Position numbers and translations under genes: made by a program
The notes under the pieces: model-generated
Seen by the model: the letters and a program-made list of their open reading frames with translations, nothing else
Databases searched by the model: none
What the model was told of the DNA's origin: nothing
In this document: in pieces, positions 6,555 through 14,299 of the stretch
Layout: the number at the start of each line of letters is the position of its first letter
Position numbering within the stretch: position 1 is the first letter of the stretch
From: Bacteroidales bacterium Bact_23
Lineage (GTDB): Bacteria > Bacteroidota > Bacteroidia > Bacteroidales > Lentimicrobiaceae
Length of the DNA: 15,402 nt
NCBI GenBank assembly: GCA_001603685.1
Contig: LUZO01000090.1
Location: 1 to 15,402, forward strand
Reading direction: 5' to 3'

Positions 6555-7889
6555 TTAATTATTTTCGTTCAGTACATATAAAGTGGCGGGTTGATTCATC
6601 CCTTTCAACTGAACCGGTTTCTGCAACAGAAATGCTGAGCGGATATCTTCATCCAGTTCACGGTAAACCTCCTCTGAAATGATTAACTGCGTGTGCCACA
6701 ACTTATTCAGTTGTTCGATGCGCGAGGCCATAACCACCACATTTCCGGTAATGGAATATTGTTTGCGGACTGCCGAGCCAATGTTTCCTACGATGGCCTC
6801 TCCGTAGTGCAGCCCGATGCCAATTCTGGTGTGGGGTATTTCGCCGGAATGGTTCAGTTCCCTGATTTTTTGAATGATATCAATGGATGCCGAAACCGCT
6901 TTCTGCGAGATGTTGCCTTCGGAGAGCGGAGCGCCGAATGTTGCCATAAACCCGTCGCCCAGAAACTGATTGATGGCGCCGTCATTCTCCATCACACTAT
7001 CAATCATAAAATGGAACAGGGTGTTCAGATATGTTACCACCTCTTCGGGTCGGTGTGATTCAACGAAAGGTGTGAAGCCTCTGATATCGAGAAACATTAC
7101 GCAAACATTTTTGCGCGAACCGGTCAGCTTGTCGCGATTTTGCAATATGCTGTCGGCTATTTGCGGTGAAATCTGCTGGCCGAACAAGGCTATTATTTCA
7201 TTTTTGTCCCTGATGTTTTTCCATGATGCCAGAATCTTCTTTTTGATCAGATCAGCTACAAATCCGGCGGCAACACCTGAAACAAGAAGCAGCACTCCCT
7301 GCCCCAGGTATTGCATACCGGTCAGATAATTGTAAAAACCACCGGAAAGCGCATTGACCGATTCTGATGAATAGTAAACAGAAACCGCTACATATTCCAG
7401 TGCTGCCAGAGTACCGGTAAAGACAGATAGCCTGAAATCAAGCCGTAGTGTTGAGAGAATGATGAAGAGAAAATAAGTAAGTGAAGCAGGTGCCTGAAGT
7501 ATGGCCGGCTGTCCGGAGTATTCAACAATGAAAACAAACAGTCCGCTAAGCAGGGTAATCTCTGAGAACACATTCAGATAGCCAAGTACGCTCCGGTGGT
7601 GAAAGAAGGTATGCATTTTCTTCTCAAGAAAATATCTTGCAGCCATTCCGTAGAGTGCAATAAGGATAATGAAAATCAGGATTGCATAAAAAGCCAGATC
7701 GGTCTTAAAAAGCCTGAGATACTGCTGACGGTAGAAGAAATAGATAACCATCAGCAGTATCGCCTCAAGCCCAAGCGCTCCAATCAGAATGAGAACCCTG
7801 AGGCGTTCGCTGCCTGCAATTTCGGCGTTGAATTGCAGCTCAGTGGCTTCAATCGCTGATTTCAGATCTTTTTTATCATTCCGTTTCAT
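6555..7889 (-). CDS. Six-TM class III nucleotide cyclase (adenylate/guanylate-type fold, non-canonical specificity residues)
   Basis: A 444-residue membrane cyclase. Hydrophobic helices lie at about 30-53, 64-86, 106-125, 129-148, 155-173 and 189-215. A linker (about 216-250, with LFGQQISPQIADSIL) typical of bacterial class III cyclases joins them to a catalytic domain (about 258-425). Both metal-binding aspartates are present: FLDIRGFTP (D268) and FLGDGFMATFG (D312). R390 in ASRIEQLN is kept. The usual base-recognition Lys before the GD motif is Gln (Q308). The Asp/Thr position is Ser (S379 in QYSITG), and the transition-state Asn position is Val (V386). The nucleotide made therefore cannot be read as cAMP. 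I chose the ATG at 7889 over an in-frame GTG at 7895, two codons upstream; neither has a Shine-Dalgarno sequence. It precedes the HD-PycTM gene by 23 bp, so its product is the likely ligand of that protein. Confidence 0.88.
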   Translation of the reverse strand: MKRNDKKDLKSAIEATELQFNAEIAGSERLRVLILIGALGLEAILLMVIYFFYRQQYLRLFKTDLAFYAILIFIILIALYGMAARYFLEKKMHTFFHHRSVLGYLNVFSEITLLSGLFVFIVEYSGQPAILQAPASLTYFLFIILSTLRLDFRLSVFTGTLAALEYVAVSVYYSSESVNALSGGFYNYLTGMQYLGQGVLLLVSGVAAGFVADLIKKKILASWKNIRDKNEIIALFGQQISPQIADSILQNRDKLTGSRKNVCVMFLDIRGFTPFVESHRPEEVVTYLNTLFHFMIDSVMENDGAINQFLGDGFMATFGAPLSEGNISQKAVSASIDIIQKIRELNHSGEIPHTRIGIGLHYGEAIVGNIGSAVRKQYSITGNVVVMASRIEQLNKLWHTQLIISEEVYRELDEDIRSAFLLQKPVQLKGMNQPATLYVLNENN

Positions 7890-7905
7890 TATCACGCTGT
7901 ATTAA

Positions 7906-7916
7906 TCCGGTTTGTG
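7906..7916 (-). repeat. 11-bp leader motif, copy 1 (upstream of cyclase)
   Basis: On the minus strand this reads CACAAACCGGA. The identical 11 bases occur directly before the ATG of the HD-PycTM gene (6532-6542). Here the copy ends 16 bp before the cyclase ATG. An exact 11-base match between two such short leaders is unlikely by chance, but its role (translation initiation or regulator binding) is unknown. Confidence 0.4.
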
Positions 7917-7927
7917 GAACTGTTCCA
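7915..7927. promoter_or_regulatory. Short palindrome upstream of the cyclase (candidate operator)
   Basis: TGGAAC and GTTCCA flank one central base, a perfect 6+1+6 inverted repeat. It lies 26-38 bp upstream of the cyclase ATG, in the only gap of useful size before the five-gene run. It is too short for a stable terminator and could be a dimeric regulator site. No regulator gene adjoins it, and I found no clear Bacteroidota promoter (TTTG / TAnnTTTG) in this gap, so the call is tentative. Confidence 0.3.
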
Positions 7928-7954
7928 TCGGTTTTATTCCGGGTTATTGATTGT

Positions 7955-7983
7955 TGCGGCTGAAAACAGAGCAGTGAGCCGCA
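7955..7983 (-). terminator. Stem-loop directly after the RND pump gene
   Basis: Immediately after the pump stop codon the minus-strand transcript can form a perfect 7-bp stem (TGCGGCT with AGCCGCA) around a 15-base loop. No T-run follows, so it is not a classical intrinsic terminator. It may mark an mRNA 3' end, protect the transcript, or cause partial termination. It supports treating the efflux genes and the cyclase group as separate units. Confidence 0.4.
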
Positions 7984-10900
7984 CTATTGAATTTCGACGG
8001 CAATTGCTACTTTTTTCTGTGAGCCAAACTTCTCCTTGATCCGGTCCACAACATAATAGACCATAGGTACCAGATAAACCGTAAGGGCAAGCGACGACAA
8101 CAGTCCGCCGATAATTACCCAGGCGAGGCCATTCTTCCATTCAGCGGCAGTTCCTGTTCCGAGCGCAATCGGCAGCATGCCTATTGCCATGGAGAGGGTG
8201 GTCATCAGAATGGGGCGCATACGGCCCTTGCTGGCCTGAATCAAAGCATCGCGGTAGTGCATGCCGCCGGCTTTCATCTGGTTTGTGAAGTCCACGATCA
8301 GAATTGAGTTTTTGGTTACCAATCCCATCAGCATAATCAACCCCAGCAATGAGAATACGCTCAGGTTGCTCAGCGAGAGGTTCAGGGCGAGAAATGCGCC
8401 AATGGCAGCAACCGGAATACCGAAAAGGGCTACAAAAGGATAGATGTAACTATCGTAAAGTGCAACCATAATCAGATAAATAAGAATGAATGATATCAGC
8501 AGAACCGAACCAAGTGCACCGAAGCTGTCGTTCTGCATTTTGATATCGCTTCCCCAGGTCATCTGTATTCCTTCGGGCAGCGGGTTGTTTTTAACATACT
8601 CAACTACATCGTCCGCTACATTCCCCGACGGCCTGCCCAGCGCTTCGGCGGTGAGGGTAACGGCCGGCTGGCGGTCAAGCCTTTCGAGCAGCGAGGGCGA
8701 ATTGTCGCGCTCAATCGTTGCAAACTGCGACAACTCAACCGGCATTCCCATCGGATTGATGATGTTTAGCTGTTCAACATTATCGTAGTTGCGCCGGTCA
8801 AACTCATCGAGCCATATCCTTACGGGGTACTCCGTTCCGTTTTCGGTGAATGTGGCATCGTCGTTTCCGGTAAAGGCAGTACGCAGGTTTAAGCCAACAT
8901 AGGCGGTAGTGAGGCCCAGCCTCTGCATTTTATCCTTATCGGGAATAACCTGCAGCTCCGGACTGCCTTCCTCAACCGAAAGGCGAACATTATCCGCACC
9001 CGGAATCCCTTCGATAACCGATTGGTAATGACGGGCCGTTTGCATTACCTGTTCCGTATTGCTTCCGCTGAAAGTGATTTCGATAGGTGCTGTCCGCGGT
9101 ACAAGTCCAAGTGCAGTTATCGAAAAGTTGATGCCGGGATAGTTATTCTGCAGATCGTCGCGGAGTTTTCGCATAAAGGTTTCCGTTGATAGGCCTTTTA
9201 TCTCGCCGGGCGGTTTCAACTGTATGGTAAATTCGGTTTTGTTTGCCGAACCAACACCCAGACTGCCGATACCCGTACTCGGGCCGCCCACATTGCTGAA
9301 CAGGGTTGCCACCTCAGGTTGCTGAAGTATGTAGCGCTCAATCTCCTCCGAAGTCTGATTATTCTTCTGAAGTGAGGTGCTTTTATCAAACTCCAGCGCC
9401 ATTCTGAATTTTCCCTGATCGCCTGTCGCGATAAGCTCTTTGCCTACAATGCCAAGCCGCATCATACCCACGGTTCCGGCAAATAATAAAATCAGAACTC
9501 CGGTAAAAATGAGTTTATGGCTTAAAACCCAATCAAGCTGGCGACCATACATCTGAATAAACCTGTCGAGCTGATGCTCAAACCAGAGCAGAAACCGGTT
9601 GAAGATATTATTGGGTTTCAGGTCATCTTTCTTTCCGATTCTTGATGCGAGCCACGGAGTAAGGGTAAATCCGACCAGCAGACTGGTAAGTACTGTGGTG
9701 ATAACCACCATAGAGAATTGTTTCAGCATATCGGCCACAAACACCTGAAGGAAAAGGATGGGTACAAAAACCACCACATCGACCAGGGTGATGGAGACTG
9801 CCGAGAAACCGATTTCCATTCGCCCGTCCATTGCAGCTTTCCGCTTCTCCTTTCCCATATCCAGATGTCGCTGGATGTTTTCGAGTACTACGGTGGCATC
9901 ATCAACCAGCACCCCGATTACCAGCGACATCGCCAGCAGGGTCATCAGATTCAGGGTATAGCCGAGCAGCCACATCATGGCAAATGCGGTAACCAGCGAG
10001 GTTGGGATGGCAATGGCAACGATCAGCGAATTTCGCAGGCTTCTGAGGAACAGCAGCATAACAAGCGATACCAGAATTACTGCCAGAATCAGGTCAACCA
10101 CCACCGAGTTTACGGCAGCAATGGTGTTGTCGGTACTGTCGTCGGTGACTACAAACTGTACTCCGGCTTCGGCATTGCTGCCTTCAATTTCAAGGAACTT
10201 ATCCCTGATCAGCCTTGAAACATCTACCGCATTTGCATCCCCCTGCTTTTTAATCAGCAATCCGATGCCATTGTTGCCGTTGTATCTGCTTACCGAGCTG
10301 ATTTCCCGGATGGCATCGCTTACCTCAGCCACATCCTTGACATAAACCGGGCTGCCCGGTACCGGCATGGCTACCTGCACATTCCTGATGTTGTCAATGG
10401 TTTCAAATTTTCCTACCAGCCTTACCGAGCTGCTCTCAATATCGGTCTTGATATTTCCTGCCGGCAGGTCGATCCCCGAACGGTTTATCGCTTCAACTAC
10501 CTGATATAGTGATACCTTATAGAGTTTCAGTTTGTCTTTGTCCACTTTTACCTGTACTTCGCGCTCTTCGCCACCCAGTATTGTAATCTCGGCCACTCCT
10601 TTCAACTGCTGTATCTGCGGAAGGTAATCGTCCTTCATCTTCTGATAGAATTCGGTAGCCGGCAGGTTGCTTGTTGCACTCACCGACATAATTGGCAGGT
10701 CGTTTGGCGATACCTTGCTCATTACCGGATTCAGCACATCTTTGGGTAAATCCTTGCGGATGTTATCAATGTAGCGCTGGGCATCCTGCATTGCCTGGTC
10801 GAGATCGGTGCCGTACTTGAGGTTGGCAATAATTACCGAGGCGTTGGGTAACGACTTTGTGACCAGGTAGTCCACCCCTTCAAGGTTTGAAAGGGCATCT

Positions 10901-11103
10901 TCGATTTTTCTGGAAACGGAAGTCTCCACTTCGTTGGGCTCAGCACCCGGATAAATGGTTCGGATCACCACTACCGGCTGATTGAAATCGGGCATAAGCT
11001 CATAGCTCAGGTTGTTGAACCCGATTACTCCCAACAGGGCAAATACGCTGAAAAGTACGATAATCAGCGAAGGCCTTTTGATTGATATTTCTGTAATATT
11101 CAT
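7984..11103 (-). CDS. RND efflux pump, inner-membrane transporter (HAE1/AcrB-like)
   Basis: A full-length 1039-residue RND permease, the usual size for the AcrB/MexB group. It uses the proton gradient to move drugs, detergents or other amphiphiles from the inner membrane and periplasm into an outer-membrane duct. The first TM helix (about 12-30) follows MNITEISIKRP. A large periplasmic domain carries the family stretch YPGAEPNEVE. The proton-relay aspartates are intact (D401, D402 in VLVDDATVVLENI), as is the relay lysine (K931 in LVTKNSILIVDF). The second periplasmic domain (about 560-860) and the last TM bundle (about 865-1020) are complete, and I see no damage. The gene lies 14 bp after the membrane-fusion protein gene, completing a TolC-MFP-RND set. 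The substrate cannot be predicted. TetR control by the gene at 14754-15356 is likely from context. Confidence 0.95.
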   Translation of the reverse strand: MNITEISIKRPSLIIVLFSVFALLGVIGFNNLSYELMPDFNQPVVVIRTIYPGAEPNEVETSVSRKIEDALSNLEGVDYLVTKSLPNASVIIANLKYGTDLDQAMQDAQRYIDNIRKDLPKDVLNPVMSKVSPNDLPIMSVSATSNLPATEFYQKMKDDYLPQIQQLKGVAEITILGGEEREVQVKVDKDKLKLYKVSLYQVVEAINRSGIDLPAGNIKTDIESSSVRLVGKFETIDNIRNVQVAMPVPGSPVYVKDVAEVSDAIREISSVSRYNGNNGIGLLIKKQGDANAVDVSRLIRDKFLEIEGSNAEAGVQFVVTDDSTDNTIAAVNSVVVDLILAVILVSLVMLLFLRSLRNSLIVAIAIPTSLVTAFAMMWLLGYTLNLMTLLAMSLVIGVLVDDATVVLENIQRHLDMGKEKRKAAMDGRMEIGFSAVSITLVDVVVFVPILFLQVFVADMLKQFSMVVITTVLTSLLVGFTLTPWLASRIGKKDDLKPNNIFNRFLLWFEHQLDRFIQMYGRQLDWVLSHKLIFTGVLILLFAGTVGMMRLGIVGKELIATGDQGKFRMALEFDKSTSLQKNNQTSEEIERYILQQPEVATLFSNVGGPSTGIGSLGVGSANKTEFTIQLKPPGEIKGLSTETFMRKLRDDLQNNYPGINFSITALGLVPRTAPIEITFSGSNTEQVMQTARHYQSVIEGIPGADNVRLSVEEGSPELQVIPDKDKMQRLGLTTAYVGLNLRTAFTGNDDATFTENGTEYPVRIWLDEFDRRNYDNVEQLNIINPMGMPVELSQFATIERDNSPSLLERLDRQPAVTLTAEALGRPSGNVADDVVEYVKNNPLPEGIQMTWGSDIKMQNDSFGALGSVLLISFILIYLIMVALYDSYIYPFVALFGIPVAAIGAFLALNLSLSNLSVFSLLGLIMLMGLVTKNSILIVDFTNQMKAGGMHYRDALIQASKGRMRPILMTTLSMAIGMLPIALGTGTAAEWKNGLAWVIIGGLLSSLALTVYLVPMVYYVVDRIKEKFGSQKKVAIAVEIQ

Positions 11104-11117
11104 GTTTTGCCGGGTTT

Positions 11118-12188
11118 TTATTTGATTTTTACATTGGCGCCTTCAAACAGATTGATCAGGCCCTGCGTAATCAGAACATCGCCTTCGTTAAGGCCGCTGC
11201 TTACCACAGAGCTGTTTTCGAGGCTTTTCGATACCGTAATGTTTTGCAGAACAGCCTTGCCGTCGCGAACCACATATACTTTCGCCTGGTTTTGACTGCC
11301 TGTTATGGAGGAGGTTGGAATCAGAATCCCCTTTTCAGAAGATGTTTCATTCAGGTAGGCTTTCCCAAACATACCGGATTTGATTTTGCTATCCGTAGTG
11401 TTCCTGACCAGGAACTGCACCGGAAAACTGTTTCCCATATTCGCCTTGCTCCCTATCATGACCACCCTTCCATGCAATGGCACTTCTGCGTATGTATCGG
11501 CGGTAACGGGGTAGAGGTTGTTCGGGGTAAACCTTGCCAGATCCTTTTCTCCAACCTGAATGGTAAATTTCAATTCTGAAATATCGGTTATCTGAAGAAG
11601 AGGCATCCCCGGTGCTGCAAATGCTCCTTCTTCGTTAAACCTGGCGGTAACCACTCCGCTGAACGGCGCTCTTATGGTGGTTTTATTTATTTGCTCCTGT
11701 AAGGTTGCCTTCTGAATCTGTGCCGATTTCAGGCCTAAACTTGCTTTTTCAAGCTGAACACCCTGTATGGCATCGGCTCCGGCAAGAATGGTATAGCGGT
11801 TTACATCGTCCTGCAGTCCTTCAATCTGCACCTCTGTTGCCTGCAATTGCAGTTTCAGCAGCGAGTTGTCAAGCTGTACCAGCGGCTGTCCTTTGGTAAC
11901 ATAACTGCCAAGGTCAACAAACATGATGTTTATTTTTCCCTGTATCTCGGCGCTTACTTTGGTTTCACGAACCGGTTCAAAAGTGCCGGCGAACATATCG
12001 GCTGAACTCACATAGTCGTTTTTCAGGGTTATGGCCTGCACACTTACCGGCTGATCCTTGTCGTAAGTATAGACTTTGCTCAGGGTTTTCGTCCTGTTGT
12101 TTATCAGCTTTACGGCTACTGCTGCGATAAGGATAAATCCAACCATGATGAGTATGGTTTTTTTTGAAATTGACTTTTTTGTTTTCAT
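11118..12188 (-). CDS. RND efflux periplasmic adaptor (membrane-fusion protein, HlyD/AcrA-like)
   Basis: A 356-residue adaptor that bridges the pump and the outer-membrane channel. A single N-terminal TM helix (about 11-29) anchors it; there is no lipobox, unlike AcrA. The split lipoyl domain is visible as VSAEIQGKINIMFVDLGSYV (78-97, with LVQLDN after it) and IRAPFSGVVTARFNEEGAF (172-190). The two halves flank a short coiled-coil hairpin (about 110-168) rich in Gln, Leu and Lys. The beta-barrel and membrane-proximal domains follow (about 205-356), including the family-typical GILIPTSSI segment (287-295). The gene is 7 bp downstream of the TolC-like gene and 14 bp upstream of the pump gene, so the three are almost certainly co-transcribed and assemble together. 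Confidence 0.93.
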   Translation of the reverse strand: MKTKKSISKKTILIMVGFILIAAVAVKLINNRTKTLSKVYTYDKDQPVSVQAITLKNDYVSSADMFAGTFEPVRETKVSAEIQGKINIMFVDLGSYVTKGQPLVQLDNSLLKLQLQATEVQIEGLQDDVNRYTILAGADAIQGVQLEKASLGLKSAQIQKATLQEQINKTTIRAPFSGVVTARFNEEGAFAAPGMPLLQITDISELKFTIQVGEKDLARFTPNNLYPVTADTYAEVPLHGRVVMIGSKANMGNSFPVQFLVRNTTDSKIKSGMFGKAYLNETSSEKGILIPTSSITGSQNQAKVYVVRDGKAVLQNITVSKSLENSSVVSSGLNEGDVLITQGLINLFEGANVKIK

Positions 12189-12195
12189 TGTTGTT

Positions 12196-13530
12196 TTATT
12201 TTTTGGTCGTCATGTTTCCTGTTAGTTTCCTCAATTCCAGATCGGCTTTCAGATAGTCTGTTACCGAAGTGAGATAATTCTGCTGAGCCTGCATCAATGC
12301 GTTGTCGGCCAGCAGAACATCCGTCAGGCTTGCAATCCCCTGTTTTTGCTGGAGAATGGTCTGGTCGTAAATAGCCTGTGCCAGTTTTATCTGTTCGTCC
12401 GAATCGCTCACCGATTTGCGGGCCACCGACTGCTGTTGTCTGGCATTTTCAATCTGCGAACGGTCGCGGTCGGCTATAAGAGAGGTTTGCAACTCATTGT
12501 TACTCAGCTCTATTTTTTTCTGCTTTACTTTCCGGTGAGTTACCAAGCCGTTAAACAGGGGGTAATTCAGTTGAATGCCTGCAAAACTTACTTCGTAGAA
12601 ATCGAGAAACTCGTTTGGTTTTTTATCATAGCCAAATCCGGTAGTACCGTACGAAGCGACCAGGCCTACGGATGGCAGAAACCTTGTTCTGTTTAGCGTC
12701 TTCAGCTCGCTTTGCAATAGTGTTCTCTGCAAACCTGCAATCCGGAAATCCAGAGTCGGAGAAACCTGATATTCGGGCAAAAGCTCAAACCTGATTTCAG
12801 GGTCAATGGCTATTTCCTTATCTGGTGGCAGTCCTACGGCAAGTTTCAAAGCGCTAAGCGCAAGGTCTGATTTGCTGCTTACGGTTTCGCGCATTGTTTT
12901 CAGCTGCTCTTCCTGAAGTTTTACCTTGTTTACATCCGTGCTTTTTGCAAGAAGCTGAGCGTGAAGCAGCTCAGTACTCTTTAGCAGTTTTCTGGTATTT
13001 ACAAGATTGCTGTCGATAAATGTCAGTTGGTGATGAAGAATCCGGGCGTTGTAATAAATGGTTGTGATTTCCTGATACACCTGTTCTTCAGTTTTAAGGT
13101 ATTGCAACTCCGTAAGTTCCCGCGCGGTTCCGGTAGCGCTGATGGCTCCGTAAACCTGTGGATTGTACAGAGGCATGGACAGCATAATGTTCGCATTGAT
13201 GTTGTGGGGAACGCCAAACTGTACCTCCTGAAATTTCCATTCGGGTGCCGCCGGATTGAATGCCGACAAGGGCATCAGCTGATGCGGCAGTTCGGAAAAG
13301 TATTTATAATCGGCATTAACGGTAATTTTGGGAATCAGGCTGGCAGTGGCTTCTTTATGCCTTTGTTCGCCAATGGCAATATTGTTCCTGCCCATTTGCA
13401 GGTTCTTGTTGTAAACCAGGGCGCTGTCAATGCATTGGTTCAGCGTCCAGACCTCCTGTGCATTTAACGAACCGAGAGTCGTTAAAAGAATAAGGATGGT
13501 TGCGAGTTTGTGAATATTAACTAACTTCAT
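12196..13530 (-). CDS. TolC-family outer-membrane efflux protein
   Basis: A 444-residue outer-membrane factor forming the exit duct of the tripartite pump. Residues 1-24 are a signal peptide ending ...SLNA before QEVW, a cleavage pattern typical of Bacteroidota. There is no lipobox Cys, so it is not a lipoprotein of the OprM type. The mature part starts with LNQCIDSALVYNKNLQ, the usual TolC-family first helix. It shows the duplicated long-helix/strand layout, with a second repeat from about 230 onward (LDFRIAGLQRTLLQSELKTL) and a closing helical region (QKQGIASLTDVLLADNALMQ). Length is normal. It is the first gene of the pump cluster and is preceded by the 167-bp gap, where its promoter may lie. 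Confidence 0.93.
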   Translation of the reverse strand: MKLVNIHKLATILILLTTLGSLNAQEVWTLNQCIDSALVYNKNLQMGRNNIAIGEQRHKEATASLIPKITVNADYKYFSELPHQLMPLSAFNPAAPEWKFQEVQFGVPHNINANIMLSMPLYNPQVYGAISATGTARELTELQYLKTEEQVYQEITTIYYNARILHHQLTFIDSNLVNTRKLLKSTELLHAQLLAKSTDVNKVKLQEEQLKTMRETVSSKSDLALSALKLAVGLPPDKEIAIDPEIRFELLPEYQVSPTLDFRIAGLQRTLLQSELKTLNRTRFLPSVGLVASYGTTGFGYDKKPNEFLDFYEVSFAGIQLNYPLFNGLVTHRKVKQKKIELSNNELQTSLIADRDRSQIENARQQQSVARKSVSDSDEQIKLAQAIYDQTILQQKQGIASLTDVLLADNALMQAQQNYLTSVTDYLKADLELRKLTGNMTTKK

Positions 13531-13607
13531 GGGTCAAAAAAAATTTGAGGGTTGTTACTTTTTTTAAAATCTGTGTGTAACCATATTGTGGGATTATGTT
13601 TTGAGGA

Positions 13608-13633
13608 TCCGGCACATTTCAGGGTCTGCCGGA
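13608..13633. other. Stem-loop in the gap upstream of the TolC-like gene
   Basis: TCCGGCA (13608-13614) pairs perfectly with TGCCGGA (13627-13633) around a 12-base loop. No T-run follows in the direction of transcription. It lies in the 167-bp gap (13531-13697) between the cytochrome b561-like and TolC-like genes. It may be a weak terminator, an mRNA processing site or a 5'-leader structure. I found no convincing TTTG / TAnnTTTG promoter here. Confidence 0.35.
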
Positions 13634-13636
13634 GAA

Positions 13637-13675
13637 GAGGCCGCCGATAAATTCATTGCTGATAAGCGGCGCCTC
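13637..13675. other. Second GC-rich stem-loop in the same gap
   Basis: GAGGC(C)GCCG (13637-13646) pairs with CGGCGCCTC (13667-13675), giving nine pairs with one bulged C and a 20-base loop. It starts 22 bp after the stop codon of the cytochrome b561-like gene, where a transcript end would be expected. There is no T-run, so it is not a textbook intrinsic terminator. Confidence 0.3.
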
Positions 13676-13697
13676 CCCTCCAGGCAAATCCATCAGG

Positions 13698-14267
13698 TTA
13701 TCCTTCACCTCCTATCATTTTCGAGACAACTCCTTTTTTGGTAGTAAACTCCGCAATTACCACTCCCGAAAGGTGAATCAGTATCAGAACGGGGAACCAG
13801 TAAATGGCGAATTGATGAATGGTTTCGGCTGCCTCTGTCAGTTCGCCGCCGATGCCTGTAAGCATCATAATTCCGGTGATAACATTCACCCCGATGAAAA
13901 AGTAGAGAAGCACATAAGTAAATCCCTGAAGCCTTTCCTTCGCGGTTACGCCGGTTTTCAGCGGATTGGGGAAACGAATTCCTTTGATGAGCATATAAAC
14001 AACGCGGGCAAGGAATGACAAGGTTACAACAAATGCAAAGTACTTGTGCCACTGCCACATTGGTTCCCGGATCGCTTTTGCAATATCGGCCATCTGTTCA
14101 GCCGGGAGCTGAAATTTTTCCGTTTTGTTTTCGATGATTGAAACAATGTGGTGTTTGTTCATCCAGTTCATTCTGAGGAAACCGGTAATAAACAGCACAG
14201 GCATTGCCAGGGCAATCAGCCAGTGTAGTATCCGGTGAATAGGTGTGTAATGCCTGTCTGTTTTCAT
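13698..14267 (-). CDS. Cytochrome b561-like membrane protein (b-type heme)
   Basis: A 189-residue protein with four predicted TM helices (about 8-30, 74-95, 117-137, 151-172). It begins HYTPIHRILHWLIALAMPVL, the hallmark of bacterial cytochrome b561/diheme cytochrome b proteins. Candidate heme ligands are H15 (or H11) in helix 1, H74 in helix 2, and H151 and H165 in helix 4. The 14-residue spacing of the last pair matches that of the E. coli CybB helix-4 pair (from memory). Such proteins move electrons from quinol across or along the inner membrane. It follows the lipoprotein gene by 32 bp, and a 167-bp gap separates it from the pump genes. The His-rich lipoprotein upstream could be its periplasmic partner; this is inference. 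Family assignment is good; electron donor and acceptor are unknown. Confidence 0.85.
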   Translation of the reverse strand: MKTDRHYTPIHRILHWLIALAMPVLFITGFLRMNWMNKHHIVSIIENKTEKFQLPAEQMADIAKAIREPMWQWHKYFAFVVTLSFLARVVYMLIKGIRFPNPLKTGVTAKERLQGFTYVLLYFFIGVNVITGIMMLTGIGGELTEAAETIHQFAIYWFPVLILIHLSGVVIAEFTTKKGVVSKMIGGEG

Positions 14268-14299
14268 AGGGTTGTTGGTTTTTGATTGTTTAAAATTGG

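Noticed and set aside
5371..7889. Calling the cyclase/HD-PycTM pair a proven anti-phage Pycsar system
   Set aside because: The cyclase is membrane-bound with unusual specificity residues. The effector carries an extra HD domain, and no defence or mobile genes are nearby. The sequence supports Pycsar-like parts, not a demonstrated defence role.
7893..7895. GTG as the start codon of the cyclase
   Set aside because: It is in frame, but the ATG two codons later gives a more ordinary start (MKRND). No Shine-Dalgarno sequence favours the GTG. The difference is only two residues.
9718..10218. Plus-strand open frame of 166 codons opposite the RND pump gene
   Set aside because: The translation is low-complexity, rich in His, Gln and Asn, with no recognisable domain. 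It lies wholly antisense to a clearly conserved gene, so it is a shadow of that gene's codon use.
13027..13467. Plus-strand open frame of 146 codons opposite the TolC-like gene
   Set aside because: It is antisense to an intact TolC-family gene and shows no domain, signal peptide or start context of its own.
13705..14058. Minus-strand open frame of 117 codons overlapping the cytochrome b561-like gene in another frame
   Set aside because: The overlapping frame with four TM helices and heme-ligand histidines is clearly the real one; the alternative has no coherent features.
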